DNA of 64,000 nt from NCBI RefSeq assembly GCF_937138205.1, contig NZ_CAKZOT010000114.1, forward strand, positions 1-64,000, given 5' to 3'. Origin of the DNA: an uncultured Rhodospira sp. (GTDB lineage: Bacteria; Pseudomonadota; Alphaproteobacteria; Rhodospirillales; Rhodospirillaceae). The position numbers and the translations under genes are program-made. The notes beneath the pieces were generated by a model. That model did not search any database. It was not told the DNA's origin and worked only from the letters and a program-made list of their open reading frames with translations. This document shows positions 42,726-53,541 of this stretch, piece by piece. Each line of letters begins with the position of its first letter. Positions within the stretch are counted from its first letter, which is position 1.

Positions 42726-43181
42726 TCAGCGCGGCAGTTCGTAGGCCGCCACCAGCAGCTTGTCGACCACGCCTTCCAGATTGAATAGCGGCAGCACCAA
42801 GCGCTCCCAGGTCTGCGTCAGGCCGTCGAAATCGGCCGTGTAGACGCGCGAGACGGGAATATGCTCGCGCACCACCCGGTCGTATTCCGCGCGGATGATA
42901 TCGCGCGGCCCGTCGGGCAGCATGTCCACGGACTGGCCAGCCTTGTCGTCGCCGAACCGGCCGGCGAAGAACTGGCTGTAGAATGAGTACGTGTACGACG
43001 CCCCCGCCTCGCCCTTTCCTGGGTCCACCTTGATGACCACAAGATGGCCCATCCAGGGGCGCAGGTCCGCCGGATCGACGTCGTCGGCCATCGGCGGCGT
43101 CTCGTCCCGGCACAGGCCGAGCCAATAGTCGTAGAGGCTTTTCAGGTCGGGGTGACGCAGAACGAGGACGAGGCGACTCAT
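42726..43181 (-). CDS. Small PAS-domain protein (PAS_5 type)
   Basis: The 151-residue product has the PAS_5-like pattern: LKSLYDYWLGLCRDETPPMADDVDPADLRPWMGHLVVIKVD, then YTYSFYSQFFAGRFGDDKAGQSVDML and a C-terminal LPLFNLEGVVDKLLVAAYELP strand pair. Such proteins are small sensory modules, some binding small ligands. The start is ATG 43181; the in-frame extension upstream is low complexity. It lies 187 bp downstream of the CheB-CheR-kinase gene on the same strand and may be its partner. Confidence 0.8.
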   Translation of the reverse strand: MSRLVLVLRHPDLKSLYDYWLGLCRDETPPMADDVDPADLRPWMGHLVVIKVDPGKGEAGASYTYSFYSQFFAGRFGDDKAGQSVDMLPDGPRDIIRAEYDRVVREHIPVSRVYTADFDGLTQTWERLVLPLFNLEGVVDKLLVAAYELPR

Positions 43182-43368
43182 GGGTCCAGCCGTTCCCTTG
43201 CTGACCGAGGGCGGACGCGTGTGACTCGATCCGCTTCGCTCGGGCCCGCGTGACACGGGACCGGGACGGACCTCCACAGAGCGTGGTCGTATCAGGGGCC
43301 GGGCCGGGCTGACAAGGCCTTTCCCGGTTCGGGGGCTGGTCATGCCCGGATGCCGCCAAGCCAGGCCC

Positions 43369-46300
43369 TCAGTCGCCGGGAACGGTTGCGGGGGCAAGAT
43401 CGCTGTCGCCCTCGCTGTCGCCCTCGCCGTCGCCTTCGCCCGTCCCGTCGTCATCGCCGCCCGCCTGGTCCTCGATCACCCGTTCGCGCGGGAAGCGGAC
43501 GATCACCGTCGTCCCCTCTCCTTCCTTGCTCGACAGGCTGATGTCGCCGCCGTGCAGGCGCATGAGCGAGCGCGTGATGGGCAGGCCAAGGCCGACCCCG
43601 TCGGAGCGGCGGGCCAGCGACCCGTCCACCTGCTCGAACGGGGCGAAGACCCGTTGCAGATCCGCCTGGGAGATGCCAATGCCCGTGTCCGCCACGCCCA
43701 GGGTCAACCAGCGCTTGGTCAGCGCGCCGGTGATGGTGACCGACCCGCCCGGCTCGGTGAACTTGATGCCGTTGGTCAGCAGGTTGATCAGCACGCGCTT
43801 GACGCCAGTCGCGTCCGCCATGATATGCGGCAGATCGGCCGGCAGGTCGACGATCAGGTCGACCCGGGCGTTGCGCGCCCGTTCGCCCACCAGGCGCAGC
43901 ACCGTTTCCATGGTCTGGTAGAGATCAACCGGCTCCTCGTGCAGTTCGATCCGCCCGGACTCGATCTTCGACAGGTCGAGGATGTCGTTGATCAGGCTCA
44001 GCAGATGCTGGCCGCTTTCGTGGATGATGCGGCTGTATTCCTTGTATTCGCCGCTCAGGATCTCGCCGAACAACTCGTGCGACAGGATCTCGGAAAAGCC
44101 GAGAATCGCATTGAGCGGCGTGCGCAACTCGTGGCTCATGTTGGCCAGGAAATCGGACTTGGCCCGGTTGGCCTCCTCCGCCAGCTCCTTGGCGTTGCGC
44201 AGGGACGCCTCGGCCCGTTTGATCTCGTCGATATCGGTCAGCAGCATGAAGACGCCGAGCACCCGCCCGACCTCGTCGCAATGCGGCACCATGTGATAGG
44301 CCATGAAGCGGTGCTCGCCGCGCGCGAGATGCAGTTGCGCCTCGCCGGACTGCAGACGGTTCTCGAGCGCCGAGCGCAGGGCGTCGCGCAGGCGCCGATG
44401 GTTGGCCCGCCCGAGCAGGGTTTCCACCTGCGAGCCAACGGCGCTGTCGGGATCAAGGCCAAAGGTTTCGGAGAAGTATCGGTTGCAGAAGGTGACCTTC
44501 TGGTCTTCGTTGACATAGGTGATGGATACTGGCACCGAATCCGTGATCAGCCGCAGCCATTGTTCGTTCTGATAGATCTTGTGCTGCTGGTCGCGGCTCT
44601 CGGTCTCGTCGATGAAGGCCAGGATGGCGCCGTCGGTATCCCCCTGGTTGTTGTGGTGCGGCATGATCCGCATCCGATAGACCCGATCGTCGGTCTCCAG
44701 GATTTCCTCGACGCCCTGGTCGCGGTTCACGACCGTGTTCAACTGCTCCCGCAGGTTCTTCAGGCCCAGGTGGGTGGGGATGGTGGTGATGACCTGGCCG
44801 ACGTCGGACGGCAGCAGCCCGAACAGGCGCACTGCTGGTGGCGTGAAGCGGGTGATGCGGAAATAGCTGTCCACCACCACCATGGCAAAGCCGATATTGT
44901 CCTGAATGTTGATCAGGTCGGAGTTGGCGTCCGCCAGCTCCGTGGTGCGGATCTGCAACTCTTCGTTGACGGTCGTCAGTTCCTCGTTGGTGGACTGCAG
45001 TTCCTCGTTCGAGGTCTCCAGTTCCTCGTTCGAGGATTGCAGTTCCTCGTTGGCCGCCTGCAGTTCCTCGTTCAGGGCCTGCAGTTCCTCGTTCGAGGTC
45101 TCCAGTTCCTCGACCACCGTCTGCAGGTGCTCTCGGGTGGCGACCAGTTCCTGTTCCAGTTCGACGGCGCGCAGATCGGCCTCGCGCCCAGCCGAGACGG
45201 TGCCAGCCTCGCCGCCGTCCTCAGCGGACGCCAACAGGTCCGGCCCCGGCTCCACGGTTTCGAACGAAACCAGGAACAAGGCGTCGTGGTCGACCGATGC
45301 CCCCATGGGGCGCACCACCACGCGGACCGACACGGGCGTCCGCCCCTCCGGCCGCAGGGTCCGGCGGGTGCCGGCCACCTGCGCGCCTTCATTGCGGCAC
45401 TTGTGCACCAGGGCGCGTGACTCGGTTCGCAGGTCGTTGACCACCATGCGGGCCAGGTTCAGGTCCGGCTTGCCCTGGGGAATGACAATGAACAGCGACA
45501 CGTCGCCGTGCAGGTAGAGGATGTCGAGACCCTCGTCCACCACCACGCTGGGGGGCATCGCGGCGCTGACGAACGTGCGCAGGGCCAGGGACTCGACCGT
45601 CTCTTGACTGCGCTGCGGGGCCTGTCGCCCGCCCGATTCGGGCATCCGCGCGCGCAAGGAGCCGAAGGGCGGCAGGGCGTGCACCATGCCTTGCGCGGCG
45701 CGCTTCTTGAAAATCTTCGACGACGGCGACTTGATCGGGCGGAACAACTCGGTGTTCTGGCCGAGGGATTCCGACTTGCCCAGGAACAGATAGGCCCCGG
45801 GGTTAAGTGCGTAGTGGAAGGTGCGCAGGACTTGGTCCTGCAACGCGGCGTCGAAATAGATCAACAGGTTGCGGCAACTGATCAGGTCCACCCGCACGAA
45901 CGGCGGGTCCTTGGCCAGATCCTGGCGTGCGAACACCACCATATCGCGGATTTCCTTGCGCACCTGGAACGCCTGCCCGATGGGCTCGAAATGCCGCTTG
46001 ACGAACCGCCGGTCCAGGCTTTCGACGGTGGTTTCCGAATAGATGCCGCGCCGGGCATGGGCCATGGCGTCCAGGTCCACGTCGGTGGCGAAGATCTGCG
46101 TCTTCAGGCCGCGCGGGTTGCCGGACAGCCGGTCGGCCAGCAGCATGGCGAACGAATAGGCTTCCTCGCCAGTGGCGCAGCCCGGGATCCACAGGCGCAG
46201 GCTTTCGCCCGGCTGCTTGGCGCCGATGATCTCGCCCAGGATCTGGTCGACCTCCGAGAACGCCTTATCGTCGCGGAAGAAGGACGTCACCGAGATCAGG

Positions 46301-47514
46301 ATGTCCTTGGTCAGCAGGTTGAGTTCGTCGCGGTTGCGCTTCACGAACTCCAGGTAGGCGTCCAGCGTCTCGATGCGGTTGGCGGCCAGGCGCCGCTCCA
46401 GGCGGCGGCGGATGGTGCTGGGCTTGTATTTCGAGAAGTCGATGTCCGTCCGCTCGCGCACCAGCTGAAAAATGTTGCCCATGGTGTCGTCGGTATGGTC
46501 GGCATCGTCCTCGGCCAGCATGACGGCGCGCGGAAAGCGGACGATCGACGCCAGTTCCGGACCGATTTCGTGCGGCGCCAGCCGCAGGTCGATGCAGCCG
46601 GTCTCGATCGCCGCCGTCGGCATTCCGTCGTACTTGGCGGTGTTCGGCACCTGCGCCACCGTCAGGCCGCCGTGGGCCTTGATCGCGCGCACGCCCTGCG
46701 AGCCGTCGCTGCCGGTTCCGGACAGGATGACACCGATGGCGTTCGGCCCCTTGCCGTCGGCCAGGGTTGAGAAGAACACGTCGACCGAGGGCTTCGGCCC
46801 GTGCGGCGCCGAGGGCTCCTTGAGGATCAGGCGATCCCCCATCAGCCGCACGTCCTTGTTGGGCGGGCAGATGTGCACGGTGTTCGGCTCCAGCGGCGAG
46901 CCGTGCTCGATCTCCTTGATGGCCAAGCTGGTCTCGCGGCTGAGCAACTGCACCAGCATCGAGCGGTACTGCGGCGCCATGTGCTGGACGACGACGTAGG
47001 CCATGTTGGACTGCGTCGGCAGGTTGGCGACAAAGGGGCGCAGTGCCTCCAGGCCGCCCGCCGAGGCGCCGATCCCAACGACCTTCAGGCCGTCGGCCTG
47101 CGACGTGTCGCTGTCGGGCTCGCTGTCGTCCCCGATGTCCGGCTCGACCAGATCGGCGCCAGGCGCGCCGTTCGGGTCGCCGGCGTCTTCGTCGGCCTCG
47201 ACCAGGCCCGCCGGCGCGGGGCCGACCGCCTCAGTGTCCGGGGCACCCGCGTTCGACGCCACCGTTCGCGCCGACTCGTCCCCGTTTGGCCCGTTTGGCA
47301 ATCCCATCATCGTATCCCGTGCTCCGAGATCCTCACCGCCCGTCCTGGTGAGGGCGCCGGGGGACGCGCCGCCCCGCGGTTCGTCCGTCCCATTGTCATC
47401 CGCCGTGGTTTCGCGGGCCGCGACCGCACCTGCGGGATCGGCCTGTGTAGAGGCCAGAATACCATCCGGATCACCGGATTCGACAGCGGATTCGTCCGGG
47501 AACGCTGTTGCCAT
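43369..47514 (-). CDS. CheB-CheR-PAS-histidine kinase fusion protein
   Basis: The 1,381-residue signalling protein starts with a 140-residue acidic, Ala/Gly-rich stretch. A CheB methylesterase domain follows at about 143-330 ([12 protein letters not shown] with the Ser, VVQHMAP with the His, [10 protein letters not shown] with the Asp), then a CheR methyltransferase at about 360-620 ([23 protein letters not shown]). Next come a degenerate PAS-like region, a long Glu/Leu/Asn coiled coil with ELxxSNEELQ repeats (about 795-845), and PAS domains near 865-985 and 1000-1110. HisKA (His near 1128 in [13 protein letters not shown]), HATPase_c and an acidic tail complete it. There is no receiver domain. 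The start is ATG 47514; others are possible. Confidence 0.9.
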   Translation of the reverse strand: MATAFPDESAVESGDPDGILASTQADPAGAVAARETTADDNGTDEPRGGASPGALTRTGGEDLGARDTMMGLPNGPNGDESARTVASNAGAPDTEAVGPAPAGLVEADEDAGDPNGAPGADLVEPDIGDDSEPDSDTSQADGLKVVGIGASAGGLEALRPFVANLPTQSNMAYVVVQHMAPQYRSMLVQLLSRETSLAIKEIEHGSPLEPNTVHICPPNKDVRLMGDRLILKEPSAPHGPKPSVDVFFSTLADGKGPNAIGVILSGTGSDGSQGVRAIKAHGGLTVAQVPNTAKYDGMPTAAIETGCIDLRLAPHEIGPELASIVRFPRAVMLAEDDADHTDDTMGNIFQLVRERTDIDFSKYKPSTIRRRLERRLAANRIETLDAYLEFVKRNRDELNLLTKDILISVTSFFRDDKAFSEVDQILGEIIGAKQPGESLRLWIPGCATGEEAYSFAMLLADRLSGNPRGLKTQIFATDVDLDAMAHARRGIYSETTVESLDRRFVKRHFEPIGQAFQVRKEIRDMVVFARQDLAKDPPFVRVDLISCRNLLIYFDAALQDQVLRTFHYALNPGAYLFLGKSESLGQNTELFRPIKSPSSKIFKKRAAQGMVHALPPFGSLRARMPESGGRQAPQRSQETVESLALRTFVSAAMPPSVVVDEGLDILYLHGDVSLFIVIPQGKPDLNLARMVVNDLRTESRALVHKCRNEGAQVAGTRRTLRPEGRTPVSVRVVVRPMGASVDHDALFLVSFETVEPGPDLLASAEDGGEAGTVSAGREADLRAVELEQELVATREHLQTVVEELETSNEELQALNEELQAANEELQSSNEELETSNEELQSTNEELTTVNEELQIRTTELADANSDLINIQDNIGFAMVVVDSYFRITRFTPPAVRLFGLLPSDVGQVITTIPTHLGLKNLREQLNTVVNRDQGVEEILETDDRVYRMRIMPHHNNQGDTDGAILAFIDETESRDQQHKIYQNEQWLRLITDSVPVSITYVNEDQKVTFCNRYFSETFGLDPDSAVGSQVETLLGRANHRRLRDALRSALENRLQSGEAQLHLARGEHRFMAYHMVPHCDEVGRVLGVFMLLTDIDEIKRAEASLRNAKELAEEANRAKSDFLANMSHELRTPLNAILGFSEILSHELFGEILSGEYKEYSRIIHESGQHLLSLINDILDLSKIESGRIELHEEPVDLYQTMETVLRLVGERARNARVDLIVDLPADLPHIMADATGVKRVLINLLTNGIKFTEPGGSVTITGALTKRWLTLGVADTGIGISQADLQRVFAPFEQVDGSLARRSDGVGLGLPITRSLMRLHGGDISLSSKEGEGTTVIVRFPRERVIEDQAGGDDDGTGEGDGEGDSEGDSDLAPATVPGD

Positions 47515-47717
47515 GGGGTCCGCCCGCGCAGTCTTACCGCGAGTCTTACGCGTTTCGTCTCGCCGTGGGAAGCCTGATGTGCCGGCCCGCCGCGCCGGGC
47601 CGAGGCGACGAATCCCGATGTCCGCCGTTCTCGCCGACACGATCCCTTTCGTCCACCCGAGGCACGGAGTAGAGTCCCTCGATCCGGGGGGCGGAGCCAT
47701 GGCGACAGACGTGAGGG

Positions 47718-48305
47718 ATGGACCTTTTGGACGAACCGGATCGGATCCGCGACAAACGCGAGAGACACCGCGCGGACATACTGCACGAGCGGCGGTCGCA
47801 GACGGCCCAGAAGCAGGCTGCGGACCTTGACCTGTTTCTGGATGCGTTGCGCCGCCGCATCGAAACCCTGTCCGACATCGGCCACATCCTGGAGGCCGAC
47901 GAGGACAACCCGCCCCGCTTCATCGATTATGCGCGCACCCGCAACCTGACGTCCGAATGCCTGGCGTTCATGATCGTGATCGATCGGCGCATCGACGGCT
48001 TGCCGGAGGGCTTGCGCCAGCCGAGGCGCGATACGTTCGACGACCACACGATATTGCTGTGGGGGACGCTGCTTGAATGCTCTCTCGCCTTTCTGCGGGC
48101 AATCTCGGAACAGGAACACCTGCCGCTCGGCTCGCGCGAGGTGTTCCTGCGCGAGATCAAGACCCTGCACGACGCCCACGCGATCCTGGCGCAGGACCGG
48201 TTTTCCGGCAAACTGCCGCAAGGCACGCTGACCAAGCACCATCAGGCCGAACGGATCCTGAACGAAATCATTGACCGCGCGCCACGCCTGCTTGATCTGG
48301 GATAG
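47718..48305 (+). CDS. Unknown helical protein
   Basis: The 195-residue product is mostly charged alpha-helix with two conserved-looking segments (ADNPPRFIDYARTRNLTSECLAFMIVIDRRIDGL-type and HTILLWGTLLECSLAFLRAISEQ). It has no membrane segment or motif I recognise. GAGGG lies just upstream of ATG 47718. It is divergent from the CheB-CheR-kinase gene across 203 bp and precedes another unknown gene, suggesting a shared, possibly signalling-related, role. Confidence 0.65.
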   Translation: MDLLDEPDRIRDKRERHRADILHERRSQTAQKQAADLDLFLDALRRRIETLSDIGHILEADEDNPPRFIDYARTRNLTSECLAFMIVIDRRIDGLPEGLRQPRRDTFDDHTILLWGTLLECSLAFLRAISEQEHLPLGSREVFLREIKTLHDAHAILAQDRFSGKLPQGTLTKHHQAERILNEIIDRAPRLLDLG

Positions 48306-48437
48306 CGCGTCCGCGACACTGGTGGCACGGCAGGCGGGTGACGTGACATGGCGTAATCTCGCCGATGCCGTCGTTGACACGGTGCGCGACGGCACCATCG
48401 GCGAGGAGCACCACCGCGATCGAGGATCGGACGACGC

Positions 48438-49841
48438 ATGACGCACGGGGTTGGAACGCAGCACGTCAGACACAATCGGGCGCGGTTCGCCACCGCGCCG
48501 GACGGCCGAGGGGAGAGCGATCGGCGCTCCGCCCCGTCCTTGCGCCCCAGGGCGCAAGCAGCCTTCGAGCTTCTTTTGAAATCGCTGCGCAAGGCCGGCC
48601 GGACCGATGTGCTGGAGATGGTGGGCGGCCTGGATCGGGTCGACGACGTCATGCGGGAGCGGCCGGCCCATGTGCCGACCCTTTTGGAACTGGCGTGGCA
48701 GTTGCGCGACGTGGCCGAGTTCAGCCCCTATTTCCAGCGCGCCGACGGGCACGGCACCGTCACCGACCGCGACCAGCCCATCGCGCCGTGCAACCGCAGC
48801 TATGATCAGGTGGTCCGGGCGCATCTGCACGGTGCGGCGCGCCTGCTGTTCGAGCGTCGTGAACGCGCCTGGGCCGAACGGCGCGCCCGCGCCGCCCGCG
48901 AACAGCGGCGCCAACGCAAGGGCCAGGGCAGCGGTGGCCTGCAGTCGCGCCTGATGGCCCCGCTGAAGACCATGCTGGACGGCGAGGGCGATCTCGATCC
49001 CGACGAGTTCCGTGCCGAGTACCCCGGCTACGGCTTGTTCTCGGTCCTCAAGCCGTCCTTGCGGGAGCCCTGGCAGTTCGCCGTTCTCGAAACCTATGCC
49101 CGTCTGGGCACGCCCCAGGCGCGCGCGTTCGGCCATCTGCTGCCCCGGGTGCGGTCGGCCGAGATGCTGGACACCCTCGTCAACCTGAGCGTCGACGATG
49201 TCGGCCTGATCCGCACCGTCTGCCGCACGTTCATCGAGGTGCGCCAGAACATCAAACTCGACAAGGCACCCCGCTGGCAGCTCTCGACCGAGGCGCGGGA
49301 GGCGAACGACGCCGCCGAACAGAAGATCTCGGCGCACGAGGACGCGGTGTTCGAAACCGTGGTCCTGAAGCACACGGCGGCCCTGCCCCTCATCCGGGAG
49401 CTTGGCATCAACATCGCGCCAGACGTCGTGCGGCGCCTGACGCCGGTGTTCGGCGACGAGGTCTGGGATCTCCTGACGCACCCCGATGACCTTGAAAACG
49501 CGCGCGCCATGCCGGATCACCTGTTGCCGGTACTGGGTCCGGTCAGCCGTCACGTGCCGCCCAAGGTTTCCACCATCCTGGGGCATATCCGGGATCATGC
49601 GCTGGCCCGGGATCTGATGGCCATCGCCCGGGACACCATGCCCGACGATGAGCTGGCCCGGTATCTGAGCGACCCGGCGCGCCGGCCGATCTGGAACACG
49701 CTGCCCAAGAAGTTCAACAACGCCTACCGCTACCAGCGCGACGCCCCGGCGGGCGGAAGCCTGCGCAACATCGACGACCTGCGCACGGTCGGCAACGGCT
49801 TCTTCCATTCGCTGCGCATCGGTCAGGTGGAGACCTTTTAG
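48438..49841 (+). CDS. Unknown cytoplasmic all-helical protein
   Basis: The 467-residue product has a basic, disordered-looking N-terminal 40 residues and a central Arg/Glu coiled coil (FERRERAWAERRARAAREQR). A long alpha-helical region follows, ending with KKFNNAYRYQRD and FFHSLRIGQVETF. No enzymatic motif or membrane helix is seen, and I do not recognise the family. It starts 132 bp after the previous unknown gene and ends 2 bp before mtgA, so all three may be one transcription unit. Confidence 0.65.
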   Translation: MTHGVGTQHVRHNRARFATAPDGRGESDRRSAPSLRPRAQAAFELLLKSLRKAGRTDVLEMVGGLDRVDDVMRERPAHVPTLLELAWQLRDVAEFSPYFQRADGHGTVTDRDQPIAPCNRSYDQVVRAHLHGAARLLFERRERAWAERRARAAREQRRQRKGQGSGGLQSRLMAPLKTMLDGEGDLDPDEFRAEYPGYGLFSVLKPSLREPWQFAVLETYARLGTPQARAFGHLLPRVRSAEMLDTLVNLSVDDVGLIRTVCRTFIEVRQNIKLDKAPRWQLSTEAREANDAAEQKISAHEDAVFETVVLKHTAALPLIRELGINIAPDVVRRLTPVFGDEVWDLLTHPDDLENARAMPDHLLPVLGPVSRHVPPKVSTILGHIRDHALARDLMAIARDTMPDDELARYLSDPARRPIWNTLPKKFNNAYRYQRDAPAGGSLRNIDDLRTVGNGFFHSLRIGQVETF

Positions 49842-49843
49842 CG

Positions 49844-50581
49844 GTGACGCCGAAGCGGGCCTCGCGATCCCGCGCCGGACGGCCGCGCCCGACCTGGCGC
49901 CGCCGCGTTCGCGACACGCTGCTGACCGTCGCCGTGGTGGCCGCCGCCCTGCCGGTCCTCGGCCTGGTGGCGTTCCGCTGGCTGCCGGTGCCGGTCACCC
50001 CCCTGATGCTGGTGCGCGTGGTCCAGGGCGAGGGGCTGCGCCAGACGTGGCTGCCGTTGGAGGAGGCTCCGGCCTCCCTGGTCCGGTCGGTCATCGCCAG
50101 CGAGGACGCGCGGTTCTGCTCGCACACCGGCTTTGACTGGCGCGAGATCCGGAACGCCTGGAGCGCCTGGCAGGCCGGCGAGGGACTGCGCGGCGCCAGC
50201 ACGATCACCATGCAGACGGCGCGCTCGGTATTCCTCTGGCCGGGCCGGGATCCGGTCCGCAAGGCGGTCGAGATCGCCCTCACGCCGCCCCTGGAGTGGG
50301 TCTGGGGCAAGCGCCGCATTCTGGAGGTCTATCTCAACGTCGCCGAATGGGGGCCGGGCGTGTACGGCGCAGAGGCCGCCGCCCGGCACCACTTCGGCCG
50401 CGGCGCCGAAGACCTGACCGCGCGGCAGGCGGCCCAGCTGACCGCCATCCTGCCGGCCCCCCGGCGCTGGTCGGCGGCCCAACCCAGCGCCTATGTGTCG
50501 CGCCGGGCCGGCACCATCCAGGCCCGCGCCCGACAGGTGGCGTTGGGGGATCGCAATGCCCCGTGCCCACAGACGCGGTAA
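49844..50581 (+). CDS. mtgA: Monofunctional peptidoglycan glycosyltransferase
   Basis: MtgA polymerises lipid II into glycan strands. The 245-residue product has one N-terminal membrane helix (about residues 24-45). The GT51 motifs follow: EDARFCSHTGFDW with the catalytic Glu, RGASTITMQTARSVFLW, KRRILEVYLNVAEWGPGVYGAEAAARHHF, and LTARQAAQLTAILPAPRRWS. There is no transpeptidase domain, and the length is normal. GTG 49844 begins directly after the preceding stop. Confidence 0.94.
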   Translation: MTPKRASRSRAGRPRPTWRRRVRDTLLTVAVVAAALPVLGLVAFRWLPVPVTPLMLVRVVQGEGLRQTWLPLEEAPASLVRSVIASEDARFCSHTGFDWREIRNAWSAWQAGEGLRGASTITMQTARSVFLWPGRDPVRKAVEIALTPPLEWVWGKRRILEVYLNVAEWGPGVYGAEAAARHHFGRGAEDLTARQAAQLTAILPAPRRWSAAQPSAYVSRRAGTIQARARQVALGDRNAPCPQTR

Positions 50582-50689
50582 CCGCCGGGGTGGATTCCGT
50601 CCGATCCGGGCGTTACTTTAGCAAAATCCGATATGCACAGGGCGGTCGGTCGCGCGGCCGCCCACCACCGTCAACCCAGGAGACATATC

Positions 50690-51043
50690 ATGTACAAGGA
50701 CTGGCCCCAGTACACCAAGGACCTCTCGGGCGCCATGCAGAGCTGCCGCGAGGGCATTCCCGAGACCTGGGGCGCCTTTTCCAAACTGGCCAGCGCCGCC
50801 ACCAAGGACGGGGCCATCGACCCCAAGACCAAGGAGCTGATCGCCATTGGCATCGCCATCGCCATGCGCTGCGACGGCTGTGTCGCGTTCCACGTGCGCA
50901 CTGCCGTGCGCCACGGTGCGACGCGCGAGGAAATCCTGGAGACCATCGGCATGGCGGTCTACATGGGCGGCGGCCCGTCCTCGGTCTACGGCGCCATGAC
51001 GCTGGAGGCCTACGACCAGTTCGTCGCCGCGCAGAAGGGATAA
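50690..51043 (+). CDS. Carboxymuconolactone decarboxylase / AhpD-like protein
   Basis: The 117-residue helical protein has the AhpD-type active site RCDGCVAFHVRTAVRHGATREEI (CxxC at about 63-66, with a following His). Such proteins are thiol peroxidase reductants or decarboxylases; the CxxC favours a thiol-redox role. It is short, like the single-domain CMD family. AGGAG lies upstream of ATG 50690. It converges with the sensor kinase gene at 51082. Confidence 0.9.
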   Translation: MYKDWPQYTKDLSGAMQSCREGIPETWGAFSKLASAATKDGAIDPKTKELIAIGIAIAMRCDGCVAFHVRTAVRHGATREEILETIGMAVYMGGGPSSVYGAMTLEAYDQFVAAQKG

Positions 51044-51081
51044 GGATGGCGGCGGGGTGTGCTGCAGAAGAGTCGCCCGCC

Positions 51082-53541
51082 TCAGGAGCGGATCGTGCGC
51101 TCGGGCGGCAGGACGACCGACACCGTGGTCCCCTCGCCGGGTTCGCTGTCGATGGTCAGTGTGCCGCCGTGCAACTCGGCCATGCGCTGGCACAGGGGCA
51201 GGCCGAGACCCGAGCCTTCCTGCGCCCGCACGTAGTCGTCCCGCGCCCGCCCGAACACGGTCAGGATCCGCGCCGTCTGGTCCGGGCTGATGCCGATGCC
51301 GGTGTCGGTCACGCTGATCACGCACCGCCCCGCGTCGTCCAGCCCGCCGCGCAACACCACCGATCCTCCGTTCGGTGTGAACTTGATGGCATTGCCCAGC
51401 AGGTTGATGACGATCTGGCGCAGCCGCCGTTCGTCGCCACGAATCGTCAGCCGGTGCGGGTTCAGGTCCGTCGTCAGGGTGATCTGCTTGCCCGCCGCCC
51501 GCATTTCGAAGAGGCGGACGGAGGACTCGAACAGGCCGGCCATCTCAAGGACGTCCTCCTCGATCTCCATCGCCCCGATCTCGACCCGCGACAGGTCGAT
51601 GATATCACTGACCAGATCCAGCAGGGTCTTCCCCGACGACTCGATCAGCGCGCTGTATTCGGCATACTTGTCGTGGCCATGTGGGCCGTACAGCTCGGTC
51701 GACATCAGTTCGGCGAAGCCGATGATGGCGTTCAGCGGCGTGCGAATCTCGTGACTGACATTGGCCAGGAACTCGCTCTTGGTGCGGTTGGCCAGGTCGG
51801 CGTTTTCCTTGGCCCGGCGCAGTTCCTCGCGGGTTTCGGTCTCGGCCGTCACGTCCTGGACCACGCCGCGCACCAGGGCGCCCTCGGGCCGCTGTTCGGG
51901 GTCGGCCTGGCCGATGATGGCGATCCACTGGCACGACTCCTCGTCGCCCTCGAGCCTCAGCGTCAGTTCGAACCCGCCGCCCTTGCGCGCCGTCATCCGG
52001 ATGGCCTCGGACAGCCCCGGGCGATCGGCCGGCGCGTGCAGCCTCAGGAAGGCATCGAGAGGCAGAACGGTGCACGGCCCCTCCAGTCCATAGATGCGGC
52101 ACACGTCCTCACCGATGTGGAACTGACGCTTCGCCGGGTCGTAACGCCAGTTGCCCATGCGGGCGATCCGCTGCGCCATCCGGAGGTCGCGGATGGTGCC
52201 GTTCAGTCGTTGATAGGTCTGCTCGATCTCGGTGACGTCCTGAATGGTCCCCAACAGGCGCGCCGCCCGGCCCTGGGCATTGACAAACAGGTGCCCGCGC
52301 CCGTGCACCCAGCGGAGCTGTCCGTCGGCGCGCCGATGTATGCGGAACGTCCGGTCAAAGGGAAACCGGTTCCGCAGCACGGTCTCCACAAGGTACGTGC
52401 GCATGGATGAACGATCGTCGGGGTCGACCAGATCCAGCCAGCCGTCGATCGTGCGGGGATACGCGGCGTCGATGCCGAAGATCGCATTGAGGACGCTTGA
52501 ACTGGTCCACCTGTCGGCCGCGACATCCAGGTCGAAGTGACCGAAGCGGCCGATCTTCTGCGCCTGTTCCAGAACCTCCTTGGTATCCGCGAGTTCCTTC
52601 TGCTCGCGCAACCGGTCGGTCACATCATGGATGATGGAAAACAGGAGGGTCTTATCCCGGGACCTGACCGTACCGCTCGACACTTCGACGTCGCGGATCG
52701 ATCCGTCGGCGATGCGATGCCGGAACCGAAAGACCTGCCGTTGACCCCGGCGGGCCGCCCCCATCTCCGCCGCCACCGCGTCGCGGGACAGGACGTTGAT
52801 GTCATGAATGCTATTCCCGACCAGGTCAGCCTTGTCCCAGCCGTAGAACGCGACAGCCCCGGGGTTGGCGGAGACGATGGTCCCGTCCTCCGGGTCGATC
52901 AGCAGCATCGGGACATGGCTGTTCTCGAACAGATTGCGGTACTGCGTGTGCAGTTCGTCGACCTGGTGCAGGTGTTCGATCTTGTGCAGGGCGAAGGCCA
53001 CATCGCCCGCCATTTCGGAAAAGAGGCGCTTTTCCGCGACGTCATCGTCGCGCTGCGTCGGCACACAGGCGGCCACGACACCGTACCGGCGATCGGCGAA
53101 GGCGATGGGACAGGCAAGGCGAATCCGGTCCGGATACAGACCGGCGAGCGGGCAGGTCCCACACTCGGAGGGTGGGTGCTCGATGATGATCGTCGTCCCG
53201 GCCTCAAGAGCACGGTCGGCGCAATGCGGCAGGTCGCCCGCCAGAAGGCGGTCACCGAGCGGATCAAACGCGCCGTCCAACCCGGGCGAGGTGGCGACGC
53301 GAGGACGCTGCCCCGGCGCCTCAAACACGGTGATCCAGGCGTTCTCATAGGCGCCCGTCTCGGTCAGCTTGCGGCACACCTGCCGGATCAGGGCGTCGAC
53401 ATCGCTCTCGCGCACCAGAACCTGGCCGACCTCGCGGAGCGCCATCAGCGTATCCCGCAAGCGCCCCGGCCGTCCCCCGCCACCGCTGTCAGGCGCCCAG
53501 AGCGCCCCGCCTGGCCCCAGAACCCCACCACCGCGACTCAT
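51082..53541 (-). CDS. GAF-PAS histidine kinase (cytoplasmic)
   Basis: The 819-residue soluble sensor kinase begins with a GAF-type domain (about 28-200; includes CGTCPLAGLY with two Cys that could bind a cofactor or metal). Three PAS domains follow, near 205-325, 335-465 and 470-575. HisKA comes next (His near 597 in ANVSHEIRTPLNAIIGFAELM), then HATPase_c with INLLGNAIKFTP, DTGIGIS and GSGLGLPLCQRMAELHGG. No membrane helix or receiver is present. No response regulator gene is adjacent. Confidence 0.92.
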   Translation of the reverse strand: MSRGGGVLGPGGALWAPDSGGGGRPGRLRDTLMALREVGQVLVRESDVDALIRQVCRKLTETGAYENAWITVFEAPGQRPRVATSPGLDGAFDPLGDRLLAGDLPHCADRALEAGTTIIIEHPPSECGTCPLAGLYPDRIRLACPIAFADRRYGVVAACVPTQRDDDVAEKRLFSEMAGDVAFALHKIEHLHQVDELHTQYRNLFENSHVPMLLIDPEDGTIVSANPGAVAFYGWDKADLVGNSIHDINVLSRDAVAAEMGAARRGQRQVFRFRHRIADGSIRDVEVSSGTVRSRDKTLLFSIIHDVTDRLREQKELADTKEVLEQAQKIGRFGHFDLDVAADRWTSSSVLNAIFGIDAAYPRTIDGWLDLVDPDDRSSMRTYLVETVLRNRFPFDRTFRIHRRADGQLRWVHGRGHLFVNAQGRAARLLGTIQDVTEIEQTYQRLNGTIRDLRMAQRIARMGNWRYDPAKRQFHIGEDVCRIYGLEGPCTVLPLDAFLRLHAPADRPGLSEAIRMTARKGGGFELTLRLEGDEESCQWIAIIGQADPEQRPEGALVRGVVQDVTAETETREELRRAKENADLANRTKSEFLANVSHEIRTPLNAIIGFAELMSTELYGPHGHDKYAEYSALIESSGKTLLDLVSDIIDLSRVEIGAMEIEEDVLEMAGLFESSVRLFEMRAAGKQITLTTDLNPHRLTIRGDERRLRQIVINLLGNAIKFTPNGGSVVLRGGLDDAGRCVISVTDTGIGISPDQTARILTVFGRARDDYVRAQEGSGLGLPLCQRMAELHGGTLTIDSEPGEGTTVSVVLPPERTIRS

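Noticed and set aside
44990-45130. Tandem GTTCCTCGTT-like repeats that look like a small array
   Set aside because: They encode the ELxxSNEELQ coiled-coil repeats of the CheB-CheR-kinase protein, so they are coding repeats and not CRISPR.
47307-49808. An 833-residue minus-strand open frame across the unknown genes at 47.7-49.8 kb
   Set aside because: It lacks a ribosome binding site and domain. The plus-strand frames have better starts, helical protein character and gene spacing.
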